Assembly (NCBI GenBank): GCA_037176725.1
Contig: JAZBRS010000074.1
Coordinates: forward strand, 62,810,001 to 62,874,000
From: Posidonia oceanica
Taxonomy: Eukaryota > Streptophyta > Magnoliopsida > Alismatales > Posidoniaceae
Direction: 5' to 3'
DNA length: 64,000 bases
Shown here: positions 11,598-23,100 of the stretch, one piece after another
How positions within the stretch are numbered: position 1 is the stretch's first letter
How the letters are laid out: each line of letters starts with the position of its first letter
The notes under the pieces: model-generated
What the model was told of the DNA's origin: nothing
Seen by the model: the letters and a program-made list of their open reading frames with translations, nothing else
The model's database searches: none
Program-made: the position numbers and the translations under genes

Positions 11598-11822
11598 TTA
11601 AGGTATGACTCTTAGGCTTTGGAAACAATAGGTCCTCAAGTACGGGCAATCTAGTGGCTCTGTGTGCATGTCAAGGGTAGTACCGTTTGAGGTGCAGTGC
11701 ATTCCAGGGATATTCAAGCCTAATGAATAGGCATTGCCCGGATATGCCTCAACCACTAAGTATGGTCCTTCCCAATTTGGTCTCAGTTTCCCATGCTTGC
11801 GTGGAAGGAAATTTCTTCTCAT
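11598..11822 (-). pseudogene. pol: Integrase C-terminal fragment of element B
   Basis: The peptide begins RRNFLPRKHGKLRPNWEGPY and continues LVVEAYPGNAYSL, the C-terminal beta-barrel-like end of plant Ty3/gypsy integrases. D has the counterpart KFRPNWRGPFVV at 49590-49620. RT, RNase H and the catalytic core are missing upstream, so this is the remnant of a large internal deletion between about 11823 and 11990. Confidence 0.8.
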
Positions 11823-11989
11823 TAAGTTTACACTTTATTGAGTGAAGGGATGTGTTTTATTTATGTATTTTTCATGCTTGAATAAGACAAAAGAAAAATA
11901 GGAAAATAAAGACGAAGTCTATTCACAATAACTAGGGGGGATGCCCCTAGTGTAGCCTCCATCAGTAGAGGCCTCTCGCTTCCAGCTCC
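11823..11989. other. Deletion junction region of element B
   Basis: This short non-coding stretch joins the integrase C-terminus to the gag C-terminus in place of about 4 kb of pol. I cannot assign it to either side. Confidence 0.4.
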
Positions 11990-12744
11990 CTAACCAGGGT
12001 CAAACACAAAATCCGTGCCTCGTCCTGAGAGAGGAGGGCAGCCTGATGGATGAGCATGGTGCTTTGCCCTTTGCGTTGCAAGCCGCATTAGTTGGGGCAT
12101 TCTTTTGATTTTTGGCTTGAGAGCAAAGTTGACCCTGTTGATGCACGGAATTTGCTTCTTTAGCATGTGCTTCCATGGGCACCATTTCATGGCAGGGATA
12201 CACTTTCCACAAACTGATTTGTCAGGAGGCCTAGGTGGATGAGGCAGCAGTTCCTTGATGTAGGAAAGCACAGTAAGCTCATTTTTTGCCCCTAGCTCTG
12301 CCGTCACAACATCTGGGTTGGATGCTTTTGGTGGCACTGACATTATCTCTTGGTCGGGCTTGGGTACTAGCTCTGGCATGGGCATGGGCTCTAGTACGGG
12401 TGTTGGCTCTGGCATTGGCTCTGGCTCAGGTACGGGCATTGGCAATGGTTCTTGCTCTAGCTCGGGTGCTGGCTCTGGCATTGGCTTTGGCTCAGGGTTG
12501 GGCATTGGCAATGATTCTTGCTCTAGCTCGGGTGCTGGCTCTGGCATTGGCTCTGGCTCAGGGTCGGGCATTGGTAATGGTTCTTGCTCTAGCTCGGATG
12601 CTAGCTCTGGTTCAGGGTCGAGCATTGGCAATGGCATTTTCTTAAAAATGCCCCACATATTTCGACTGCCTTGTAAGAGTGGTGTTTTGACCTCCTCCGC
12701 ATATTTTATTGGCTTGCTTGAGTTTGTCAAAAGTTGTTGCCTCC
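11990..12744 (-). pseudogene. gag: gag C-terminal part of element B (Pro/Glu-rich), separated from its N-terminal half by solo LTR F
   Basis: The frame reads through [19 protein letters not shown] into a Pro/Glu/Met-rich repeat ([15 protein letters not shown], three imperfect copies, 12358-12640) and then [19 protein letters not shown]. The sequence joins to the rest of gag once the F insertion 12745-16096 and one TSD copy are removed, but the two halves then differ by one frame. The Pro-rich repeats are a coding minisatellite of roughly 105-110 bp. Confidence 0.7.
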
Positions 12745-15700
12745 TGTAGTAATCCTGAATTCTGATCGTCCATGCACATTACCAAAGCTTGTGTGCACCG
12801 ATCAAAATAGGCTCACTATATGCGACTGGATCTGAGGGAAGAACTCGACTCGGGAACGCTGGAAAAAGAAAAGAAAAGAAATGATAAGACAATTCGGAGT
12901 CACCACTGGGTCTATTGAATTGGAAGACAAGGAAAACCAGAGGTTAAGCATGAGAAGACATGCGAAACCAGATGCAAGGAGGGGCAAAGGGATGCAAGGC
13001 GAAGCTAAGCTATGTTATGCTACTATGCTATGCTATGACTCAAGCCTAGGATAAAGGAAAAGGTCGATGCGAGCCAAGAGAAAGGGCAAGGATTCCTGTT
13101 ACGCACGAGGAAGGTGTTAGGCACCCCGATACATCCGAGAGTCGGTCTTTCTTAGGCAATCTCGCGCTAATGCAAGGAATTGCTAGTCTAATGCCTAATT
13201 GTCATAAATGCCTACCTGCTATGCATTGGAAATAAACGTGCTATCTATGTGCTCAGCCACGCTGCTAGTGTTCCGAACTGGGTGGACCTTGGTTCGTGAG
13301 AACTCCTAAGCAGTAAGCATCATGGCCCTATATGCAGATGCAAGCGAGAAAGCAAAACAGTGGGGAAACCAAGCAATGTAGGCGACATGCAAGCGATAAA
13401 GCAAAGCAGGTGCGGAAAACGGTGCAAAAATGTGGAAAACCATGCGAGGCATGGGAAACAATGTAGAGGGCAGAAAGCAATGCGAAGGGGTGCAGAAAAT
13501 CATGCAAAGGAGCAGAAAAGTGATGCAAAACACAAAAAACGAGGTAAGGTGCGCAAAACAAGGCAAAGCGGGGTGCGAAATCAAAACAAAGGGGTGGGTA
13601 ACATGCATTGGGGTTGCAGCAAGCCAAAGAAGCGATAAAACGCAAGAAAAGGCGAGCAAAACAAAATCTGCATTTTAAAACGGCTGTCAGCCATCTACAA
13701 GTATTGGACACTGGAAACACCAGCGTCCAACGTTGGACGCGAGCAGAGCCAGCGTCCAACACTTGCTGCAGACAGACAGCATGCATTTTTTGGAAAACCA
13801 TGCATTCTAACTATATGGATGCAATACAGATGCAAATATGCAACTAAATGGGTGCTAGACATGCAAATCTAACCTAACAGAAGATTAGAAGGGGAGTTAG
13901 AACAAGGAGCAAGCCGGAATCAAGAATCCAAGCATGCAGGTTGTTGGATGCTTGTACGCTGGGCGTCCAACGTTAGATGCCAGAGTGGCTGGTGTCCAAC
14001 ACAGATCAGAAGCAGGGGAGAGAAAAGAAGCATACAAATGATATACAGGAATAGGGATCATGCATTTGGGCTGCTGGGGGTAAGCATGGGGCAAACAAGC
14101 AAGCATGGGAGGCAAGATAAAATCAAACAGGCCTTACCTGTGTTGAGTGCCAGGCCAGAGGCACAACCAGGGTGTTGGACGCGAGCTAGGTCGGCGTCCA
14201 ACGTTGGACGCTGACACCAGCAGTGTACAACGCTCTGGGAGGCACAACACACAAAAAGCATGCATAAACAAGCAAATAAATTAACTGAAATAAAAGAACA
14301 GTTGCTACTGAAGCTAAACATGCATAAGAACACAGGAGACGAACAAATAAGCAAGATTAGGGAAACATGCAAGCTTTAAACAAATGCATGAGAAGCCAGG
14401 ACGTTGGACGCTAGAGCCAGCAGCGTCCAACGTTGGACGCTAAAGGCTCTGGCGTCCAACGACCCGGACCTGCAGGCTCACCTATTCTAAAGGGGGAGCT
14501 CAGCTCAGACCCCACCTACATGCATGCAGCTACTGTAACATGCCATAACAGAAAAGGAAGCATTGAAAGCAAGCATGGCAAGCATTTAAGTTAAGGAAAA
14601 ACAAAATGGAAGGTCATGCATAAGAGATGGAAGCTTAAGAACTTGCAAAAAGAAGAAAACAACTTAGAAAAATCCTAGCAAACCTAAACATGGGTGCCAT
14701 AGTGGCCAAGCATCTCTAAGTAGGCATAGCTCACAAAATAATAACTAAAATACGCATGAGGTAGGCATGAAAGCAAAGCACAGCAAGCAGACACGTTGGA
14801 CGCTTGGTGAACCAGCGTCCAACGTTGGACGTGGCTCACGCTAGCGTCCAACATAGGTAGGAGACAGATGGAACATTAAGCATGCTAAAAGGCTTCAAAC
14901 AAGCATGGAATAAGTTAAAAAGCATGGCACAACATCAGGAAGCATTAAAGGAAGCATATGGCATGTATATGCAAAGAAGCATACAAAGAAAAAGGCATGG
15001 AAAGCATTCAAACAGAGGCAAAGCTAAGCAGAGTGTTGGACGTTGCTATGGCAGGCGTCCAACGTTGGACGCACCAGTTGGTGTGTCCAACACACTGAAC
15101 TCTCTCTTGGACGTGATTCACGTCCAAAAGGAGTCAAATGGATTGCAAACTTGCATGAGAACATTCTATTATGCATACATGACTCTACAGGGTAGAAGGC
15201 TAACCTTTGGAAGCCCTGGAATAGCGGCTCCACCAAGTTCACCGGAGTTGCAGGTGCTCTGCGACAGTAGGTTCAGTGAGATCTCCTGGGCAGCTCGAAG
15301 CACCGGAGGAGCTTGCAGCTACTTGCAGACGGAGATGGGAGTCGCTTCTACGCTCTGGACGTGGGAATTCTCTCTTTCGCTCTGTGTGGTCACTGTGGCA
15401 ATGGGTGGAAGTTGCTGTTTTGTGCAAAAAACGCATGGGTTCTTGAGCTTGGCAGAGGATTTGCAGGCCAAATTCTAGGCTTGGCAGGTGCTGGCAGGTG
15501 CGGGTGTGAGTGTGGAGGCCATGTGCAATGTCAGAGGAGGGCGTGGGCATTGGCAGCAAGGCGGCGGAGGCGAGGCGGTGGTTGACATGGCCGGCAAAAG
15601 CCAGGCCTGTCAGTGAGGTGTGTGAGGGCGGATTTCGGGCTGATAAGGAGGAGATGGGTAGTAAGTGAGGCTTGGAAGGTAGTGGATGGCGTGGAGCGAA

Positions 15701-16096
15701 GGAAGGGATGGGTAGTAAGTGCGAGGAGGTGCGGGATTGGACGGGCGGTGAGCGGAAGGGGGCAGAGCTGCCGCTGCTGCCCTCGAGTCATTGGACGCCA
15801 GACCAGAGGGCGTCCAACGTTGGATGCTAGCACAGGCCGTGTCCAACGTTGGACGCTGCCTGTTCCAGCATCCAACACACTCAGGTGGCATAAGCTACAA
15901 ATGGGCTTAGGTTTGGGCCAAGAAGTGTTGTCAAAATTGCAAGAAGGCTTGGTAAAGGCTTCTAGGGCTTGGGCAAGGTTTTGGGTTTGGAAATGGGTTG
16001 GAAAACGGGTTTGAAAAGGGATGCCATTCCAGAGTCCGCACACGAGCTTGCAAAAGAGAACAGCCAACTTCCAGGCTGTCAGAATGGGGTGTCTAC
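12745..16096 (-). mobile_element. Solo LTR F (3352 bp), Tat-like, in gag of B
   Basis: The segment starts tgtagtaatcctgaattctg and ends ggggtgtctaca, matching the terminal motifs of the C, D and E LTRs read in reverse. Perfect 5-bp target duplications cctcc (12740-12744 and 16097-16101) flank it. No internal region or second LTR is present, so it is the product of LTR-LTR recombination. It holds the aaaacaagg/gcaaaac minisatellite-like zone (13330-13680), seven hairpin modules (13701-15880) and a GC-rich end (15180-15780). Confidence 0.92.
13701..15880. repeat. Series of double-hairpin modules in solo LTR F
   Basis: Modules of about 60 bp lie at 13701-13762, 13941-14002, 14171-14231, 14401-14461, 14793-14852, 15031-15092 and, as a triple, 15790-15880. 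Each is gttggacgc-loop-gcgtccaac followed at once by gttggacgc-loop-gcgtccaac, so the centre reads gcgtccaacgttggacgc. A single hairpin (ttggacgtgattcacgtccaa) follows at 15108-15128. Loop sequences often extend the stem with gctgg/ccagc. Confidence 0.9.
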
Positions 16097-17412
16097 ACCT
16101 CCATGTTGGTTGAGCTTGCTGTACTCTTAGCACCTGTGCAGTTGCTGACTCTTGGTATAGTGCTGGTTGTGGCACTTGGTGCAGTGCTGGCTATGACACT
16201 TGGTTCACTGCTGGTTGTGGCACTTGGTGCAATGCTGGCTGGACTAGAGTTTGCCATAGACTTGAGATAGGTTGTGATTGCCTCCATTGTTGCCTTTTAT
16301 TGCCATAATAGTTGTTGCACCTTCTTGAATTTGATTAACCATGGTTTGATCGACGTTATCTTCAATATCATCTTCAATCAGTTGTGGTTCTTCAAATTCA
16401 TGGATATTCTCCCAGACAGATGCCGCCACCTCATATAATGCTGAAATGGATGAGCAGTAGGCATTGGCAAGTCCTTTTTTCATTAGTCCTATGGTGTTTG
16501 CTATTAGCTTTTGGACCATTTGTCTTTCTGAGATTTCTAGGCCTGATATTGCAGCCATATCTCTCCATCGATTGGCATATGTGAACTAGTCTTCGCTTGG
16601 TTCCATCATTTCGTTTGCTAAGTCGAGGAAGGTTGGCTTGGGCTCCACCTTATACTAGTACTTGAGCAGGAAGTTTTCTTGAATCTTCTTGAAACTGCTT
16701 AATTCTTCCTTGCTCAGTGACATGAACCACTCCATGGGCTCTCCTTCAAGGAAATAGAAGAACAGGTGGATAAGGAGCCCTAAGTCATGGTAGTAAGGCG
16801 TGGCCTCCATTTGGAACCTCATAATGTGACTTTGTGGATTTGTGGTTCCATCAAATCTGGGCATTTTTGGATACTTGAAGCCCGAAGGTAGCCAAAAAGG
16901 AGGGAACTTGCCCATATCAAAGGAAGGTGGAGCTTGAGTGTGAACTCCTAGTGCGCTGAGCATCTTCCTCATTTCTGCCAAGTCGGTGCTGCCTAACTGA
17001 GCTGCTTGAGCATTTGAATTTGTAGCCTGAGGGAACCGTTCTGGTTGACTGGAGAATAGTTGGTTGACTCGTCATTTATACTGGCCATGTGGCTGCTGCT
17101 GTGAATGCTCAAAGAACAAAGGATGGCCCCTTTTCGGAATATTCCATTGGGGTCGTTTCTCTGCCCCTGGTGTTCGGTGTCCGACGGCGCATTTCCGAGC
17201 TGTCCCTGGTATAGACCTTTAGGGATGTGGTTTGCGACGGGCCTTCGTAGTCCTTCACCAAGGAGGTATTGACCATGATGGAGATCATGTTGATTTGATA
17301 TACCCCTTGGGCCAGTTTGGTTGGTGTTGCTGTAAAGGAAGCAACACACGACTTGATATTTGATTGAGTCAGGATCCATTTCTTCTCTAGTGGTTGGATG
17401 GAACATCTTCAT
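16097..17412 (-). pseudogene. gag: gag N-terminal and capsid part of element B
   Basis: A Ty3/gypsy capsid is visible at 16981-16260 on the minus strand: FPPFWLPSGFKYPKMPRFDG, NPQSHIMRFQMEATPYYHDL, EGEPMEWFMSLSKEELSSF and, downstream, FTYANRWRDMAA. In-frame TAG stops stand after ENFLLKY (16655) and after MMEPSED (near 16588), both where a Gln is plausible. The more N-terminal part (17412-16993) is in another frame. Downstream the frame reaches the solo LTR F insertion at 16096. The gene is dead. Confidence 0.82.
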
Positions 17413-19065
17413 GATAGGGTCCTTCTTATCTTAGGGATTTCAGTCTGACCTCTCTCTTTCTCAGTGTTCAACTTCAAAGGTTTGGTTCAGCATCATAGCC
17501 ACTATGAAAATGAGATGAAATTTGATTCAGGACGTAATACGCCTCAAAATGCAGTGTACAACGTTGGACGCAGATATTCAAGCGTACAACGTTGGCCGCA
17601 GGTATTCAAGCATACAACACCCTCAGCAATATTCCTCTGTTCTTCCCTTTTTCTTCTCTTTTCCCTTTTCTTTTCTTTCTCTCTTTTTTTCTTTTTTGTT
17701 TTTTTCTATCTCTTTTTTTTTCCTTTTTCTTTCCTTTTTTTCTTTTTTCCTTCTTTTTTCTCTTTTTTTTTTAAATATAAAGGAAGGGTTACAAGTGCTT
17801 ACAATGAAAAGAAAATTACAAAATTTTGCATTTTAATACAGGCTCCTAAAAAGTAAAAACTGAATATAAAACTGCTACTGTCTTGTTTATGGGTTTCTTT
17901 TTTTTAATGTTTTACCTTGCAATTAATCCACCTCAGAAAAGCTAGAAAATAAACAGACAAGCAAAGAATGCGTTAGGCGCGGTATCTACAGCGTTCGACG
18001 TTAGGCGCAGAGATTCCAGCATCTAACACCCTATTACAGAGAACTACACAGAAACACTTTTAAACAGCGATTTAAAATTTTGATTTATGTTTTCGCTTTG
18101 AGATTAGTGTCTTAAACCTACGTAGCTCTCAGGGTACCTTAAGGCTTAGGTATGGCTTTTTTTTTTCTAGGGATTTCTATAGATCCTCACAAAATGGGTA
18201 AAATATATATATTTTTTGGTACTACCCCCTACCTCAACTCTTGAGGATGTTAGGGGGAGCCCGAATACACTTAGGTCCCTACCCTGTAGAGGTAGAGCCC
18301 AGCGTACTCAGGATTGATCGGGTCTCTCGTGTATCAACAACAACAAAATAAACAAACCACCGAATGGGGAAGGCATACAAATCAAAACTTGGGGTTCTAA
18401 CTTACTTCCACACGGAGCAATGGAAAGAAGAATGCCCCTTGTGAAAGCAAGTGACAACACAAACACCTCTCTTAAGTCCTTTGCAACAGAGGTACTCAGG
18501 ATTTAAGTGGTTACTTTGTGTAATCCAAGAAAAGACACGATCAAATTAGTTCCCTAAATAGGGCCATGCAAGTCATATAGAAAAATTCGATTTTTATTTA
18601 TTTCTTGTAAAGCATCCAAAAGAAAATGAGATTCCGGTCCCTACGGCAAAGCCGATCACCTCACACCTCAGTCTTTAGGCTAGTTATAAAAAGAAAGCTA
18701 AGAAAAAATTTAAAATAGAAATGTTTCTGTTCAGTGGTCGTTAGACACGGCGAATGGAGCGTCTATTGTTAGACACGCCGATCACGCGTATAACGTACTG
18801 ACAGAGTTTTTTTTTTTTTTGCAGAAAAACAGTGGCTTTTACAAACCACCTCTACTCCCGAGAATCCCAGAGAAAAGGGGAGGTGATTTCAGTTATTTGG
18901 ACGTAGAAGAAAACTGAAAAGAGTCACGATGCCTCAAAACACTATGAGGAATTTCACCTCTACCTTAAAACTTAAAAAAAAAAAAAACTAAAAACTAGAA
19001 ATGAAGATAACAAGGAAGAAGAAGAAGAAAGAAATTACTCACCTTGCACGGAGGCACTTCTAGCT
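17413..19065 (-). other. Leader region of element B
   Basis: The non-coding leader between PBS and gag holds a T/C-rich tract (17640-17775) and three more hairpin modules: 17550-17622 (acaacgttggacgc, acaacgttggccgc), 17968-18031 (gcgttaggcgc ... gacgttaggcgc) and, weaker, 18735-18805. No gene is supported. Confidence 0.6.
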
Positions 19066-19083
19066 GTCCCACCGTGATCGCCA
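19066..19083 (-). other. Candidate primer-binding site of element B
   Basis: On the minus strand, three bases after the LTR end (…gaca), the sequence reads tggcgatcacggtgggac. The tgg start and its place beside the LTR fit a tRNA primer site. It differs from the D and C sites, and I cannot name the tRNA. Confidence 0.55.
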
Positions 19084-20173
19084 GACTGTCGATATGGGGT
19101 TTCGGGAGGTTAGGAGGAGAAGAAAGCTTTGCTTCTTCTTTGTTTCTATTTGCTCCTTCTTGGGGTCCCCTTTTGTTGTATATGACTTCTCCACTCCACG
19201 TGTGTTGAAGTTAGTGTGATCGCCACTCTCGGTTTGCTTTTGCTGGCCCTCGAGACGTCTTGGGAGATGTGTGATGTTTGTGGGTTCTGCTACCTTAGGA
19301 CAACGCCTGCGTTGCCCAAGGGTGCCCGTGCTTGGTGAGTTTCTTCTTCTTTCTTCTTCCTCCTTGTATGACAAATGTTAACAAAACAACCAGAAATAAT
19401 GCAGATATGGATCAATATGGTGTAGTAACTTATTCAAAATAAATAAAATAGGAAATAAAGAAACACAATGAAATACGTACCCAAGGGGTTTGATCCCCCC
19501 GGTTGCAACTAATGGAAATGTATACCTAGCTACAACAATATATGAAATAAATATGCTTGATTATACTACGGAATTAAACATATGATATGAAAAGAGAAAA
19601 ATTAAAGAGAGTCCCCTTTTTATCTATGCACGGGGTGCAAGATATGTCGACATGATGTTACTGACGACAAAGGGAGACTCAAGCTCTTTCAAGGACTCTA
19701 TCCACTTTCTCAAAATTCTCTCAAGACGTGGTTTCTCTCTCTGGGGATCTCTCCACTATTTCAATTCTCAGAAATCTCCCCTCTCTCCAAAAATCCTTTC
19801 CTCTATTAAAAATCCTGTCCCAAATTCTTATCCCTCGTCCTCTTCCCTGGTGGCGGTACCCCTGCTTTTATAGAAGCAGGGGGAACAAAAGGAATTGAAT
19901 GAATAGACCAGCAAACTTTCCAATTCAGGGGTGTTATACACTGGAAAACCAGCGGATAACGTTATACACTGGGAGTCCAGCAGATAACGACCTCCAAAGC
20001 ATAGCTGCCAGCATCAAGGAATATCCCCTAATTAAAACTTGATTAAATGTCATTAAGCTGGTGCTAATTGCATTGACTGGTCAACAAAGTCTAAAGAAGG
20101 CAAAAACACAGATTTTGTATTTGGCCAAATAAAGAAAGTTTGGGACTGACTGCGTTCTCACGTTGGATGCTGG

Positions 20174-23100
20174 TGTAGTAATCCCAATCGGAATCAGGCT
20201 TACTATTAGCGGCGATTGATCCGAGGAAGAGGCTCAACTCGAAAACACTTAAAATCGAGGAGAAAAGGGAAAGATAAGACAAATCAGAGTCGCCACCATG
20301 TCTATTAACGGAAGACAAGGAAAACCGGGGAAATGCGTGGATTGAACACGCAAAACCAAGCAAAAAATGCAAAGCAAAGCAATGCAAGGGAAAACAAATG
20401 CAAATGCATGCAAATGAGATGACTCTAGCCTAGGATAAGGGCGATATGGTCATTGCGGGCCAAAAGACAGGGCAAGGACTCCTGTTACGCGTGGGGAAGG
20501 TGTTAGGCACCCCCGACACGCCCGAGAATCGGTCTTTCTAGGCTTACGCTCGCATACGCAAGGAAATGCAGATTTGAATGCCTATGTGCCTATGAATGCC
20601 TAAATGAATGCTCAAGGTGTGCTCTAAGTGGAGAGATGCAAAGCAAGGATGTAAACATGCTGTCTAAGTGCTCAGCTGCGCTGTCTGTGTTCCGAACCAG
20701 GCGAAACTCAGCTCGTGAGAACTCCAGGCAGTAAGCATCACAGCCCTATATGCAAATGCAAGCGAAAAAGCAAAACAACGGCAAAACCATGCAATGCGAT
20801 CGACATGCAAGGGAAAACGGCATAAAACGCGCAAAACGAGGCAAGAAGCAAGAGCGGCACGCAAAAATAGGCGAAAAGCAAGGCGACACACAAAACGGTG
20901 CAAAAAGACAAGGCGGGCACGCAAAACGGTGCCAAAAACAAGGCGAGCGCGCAAAACGGCGCAAAAGGCAAAGCAGGCACGCAAAATGGTGCCAAAACGA
21001 AAGTGAACGCGCGAAACGATACCAAAAGCAGCGAAACAAAACCTCGGAAAAGCTAGGCGAATGCAAATGCAAGGAAAAAGGTTAGGAGAAGCAAAAGGAG
21101 GGGTAAAACGGCGCGTGTGTGAGAATAGACGCCGTCCGGGGCCACACAGAGTAGGTGTGAAGACCTACCAGAGGGGAGAGTGAGCAAACGGAGGGATTAC
21201 CACTTCTTTGTGACCGTTTCCCACTAAACCGCTCCACGATCTATCTCGCATGCTGCCCAAAGCTCGCGATGCGATCGGATCATGGAAAAGGGGGAAGAAA
21301 GTCGCATTAAGTGGTGAATCCAGGGAAAACACAACACAAAACACCCAGGAGTACGTGAAACGGAGGTTGGGGTTGGTGGACAAGAAGAGGAGGTCCTATT
21401 CTACGTGCTCAAAGAGACAGAAAGCGAAAACAGGGCAAATAACGCAAATGCTATGCAAATGAATGCAATGTAGGGGTTCAGGAGGACATACCTGGAAATC
21501 CTGAGGCCTGATCTGAGATCTGCTTGGTCCATGCTGAAGAGCGCTTTGCCGCGGTCGTCTGGGCAGCTTATTTGAGAAGATCCAACGGCCGGATTGGAAG
21601 ATATCGCAGCTTCAAGGTAGGAGGGCCAGAACAGAGGAGAAGAACAGATCTAAGTGCTCAAGAGGCCCTAAGGGTGTGCAAAAAGGTCCTCCCAAGTGAA
21701 TGGGAGCTAAGGGAACTTAGTGTGTGCAAAAGATGCTAAATGCGAAGCTAAATGAATGCAAATGCATGCAGGAAGCAAGAAAAGACACAAGGGGATTTTT
21801 AGAAAAACTGGGGTTCGAATGCTATTTTTTTAAAAAGGCGGGGGTTTTAATGCAAAAGTTTGGAAAGGATTGGGGCTTTCAGGCAGGGGTTTTGCAAAAT
21901 AGGGGGGTTGCATGCAGTTTTGCAAAGGATTGGGATTGAAATGCAATTTTTAAAAGTGGGTATGCATTAAGGGAGGTTTTGAAAACATGTTGCAAGTCAG
22001 AATGCAATTTTGAAAACTTTGGGGTCTAAAATGCAATTTTTCCAGAAAAACAGGGTCTTATGGAGTCTGGGAATGCAAGTGGGGGACCTACATGCAATTT
22101 TGCAAACATGGGGGGCTAAAATGCAATTTCAGAGTCAAAACATGCATTTAAATGATTTTTATAAGGATGCAAGGGGCCTATGTGTAATTTTCAAATCATG
22201 CAGGGTCAAAAATGCAATTTAGTATGCAAAATATGCACTGGAAACACTGACTGTGGACTGACATGCAATTTTCACAATATGCAGGGTTGAAAATGCAATG
22301 CAATAAGCTAAATATGCATGCAGAAGACTACTGTGCATTTAAAAAGGACCTATATGCAAAAATGAAAAAACAGAGGGACAAATGTGCAATGCAACAAGCA
22401 AAGATTAAAAATAAAACCTAAGTTCTACAGTGCAGAGGACTAGAATGCAAAAATAGAAAACAAGAGAGACCCAGAGTGCAATTTAATAAGGCAAAGTTCA
22501 TGCATTTAAATTAAATAATCTACTGCAGGACCTGTATGCAAAAATTGAAAACAGAGGGGCTGAAGCATAAAATTTTATAACTAGAAAGCACAGTAAAAGG
22601 ACTGAATTGAAAATACTGAAAAGCACAGATACTTAAAGCAATTTAGCATGGTTTTAAATTAAAAACAAAGCAAATTAAATGGCATAAGGACCAGAATGCA
22701 AAAATAAGGAAACTTAAGCTAAACATGCAATATTCACACAAAAAACTATATAACTGAGAAAATAAATCTACAGTGATTGCCGGCGGCAACGAACACTGTA
22801 GCAGTGAGCTACCAGGGTTTGCGGCCGCCGGCACAGGGGGCTGAGGAGGCGCTGAACGGCGGAGGCGGCTGCTGACGTCCGTGCGGAGCTCCGGGGGTCA
22901 CTGGGATGGCGTTCCGCTGGCTGGAGCGCCGCGAAGGCCAGAGAACGGCGCCGGAGAAGATGGTCTGACCGGTGAACAGCAACGGAGCAAGAGGACCAGA
23001 AACCTACTTCTAAGAGGCTGAGAAGCAGCAGGGGAAGAAGAGGGAGCTGAGGGCGTAAAGAATTACCTAGCTCCGTGTCCGGAACGTGCTCCCGACCTCA

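Noticed and set aside
13701..15880. Hairpin modules as microRNA genes
   Set aside because: Stems are only about 9-14 bp with short loops, too short for a plant miRNA precursor.
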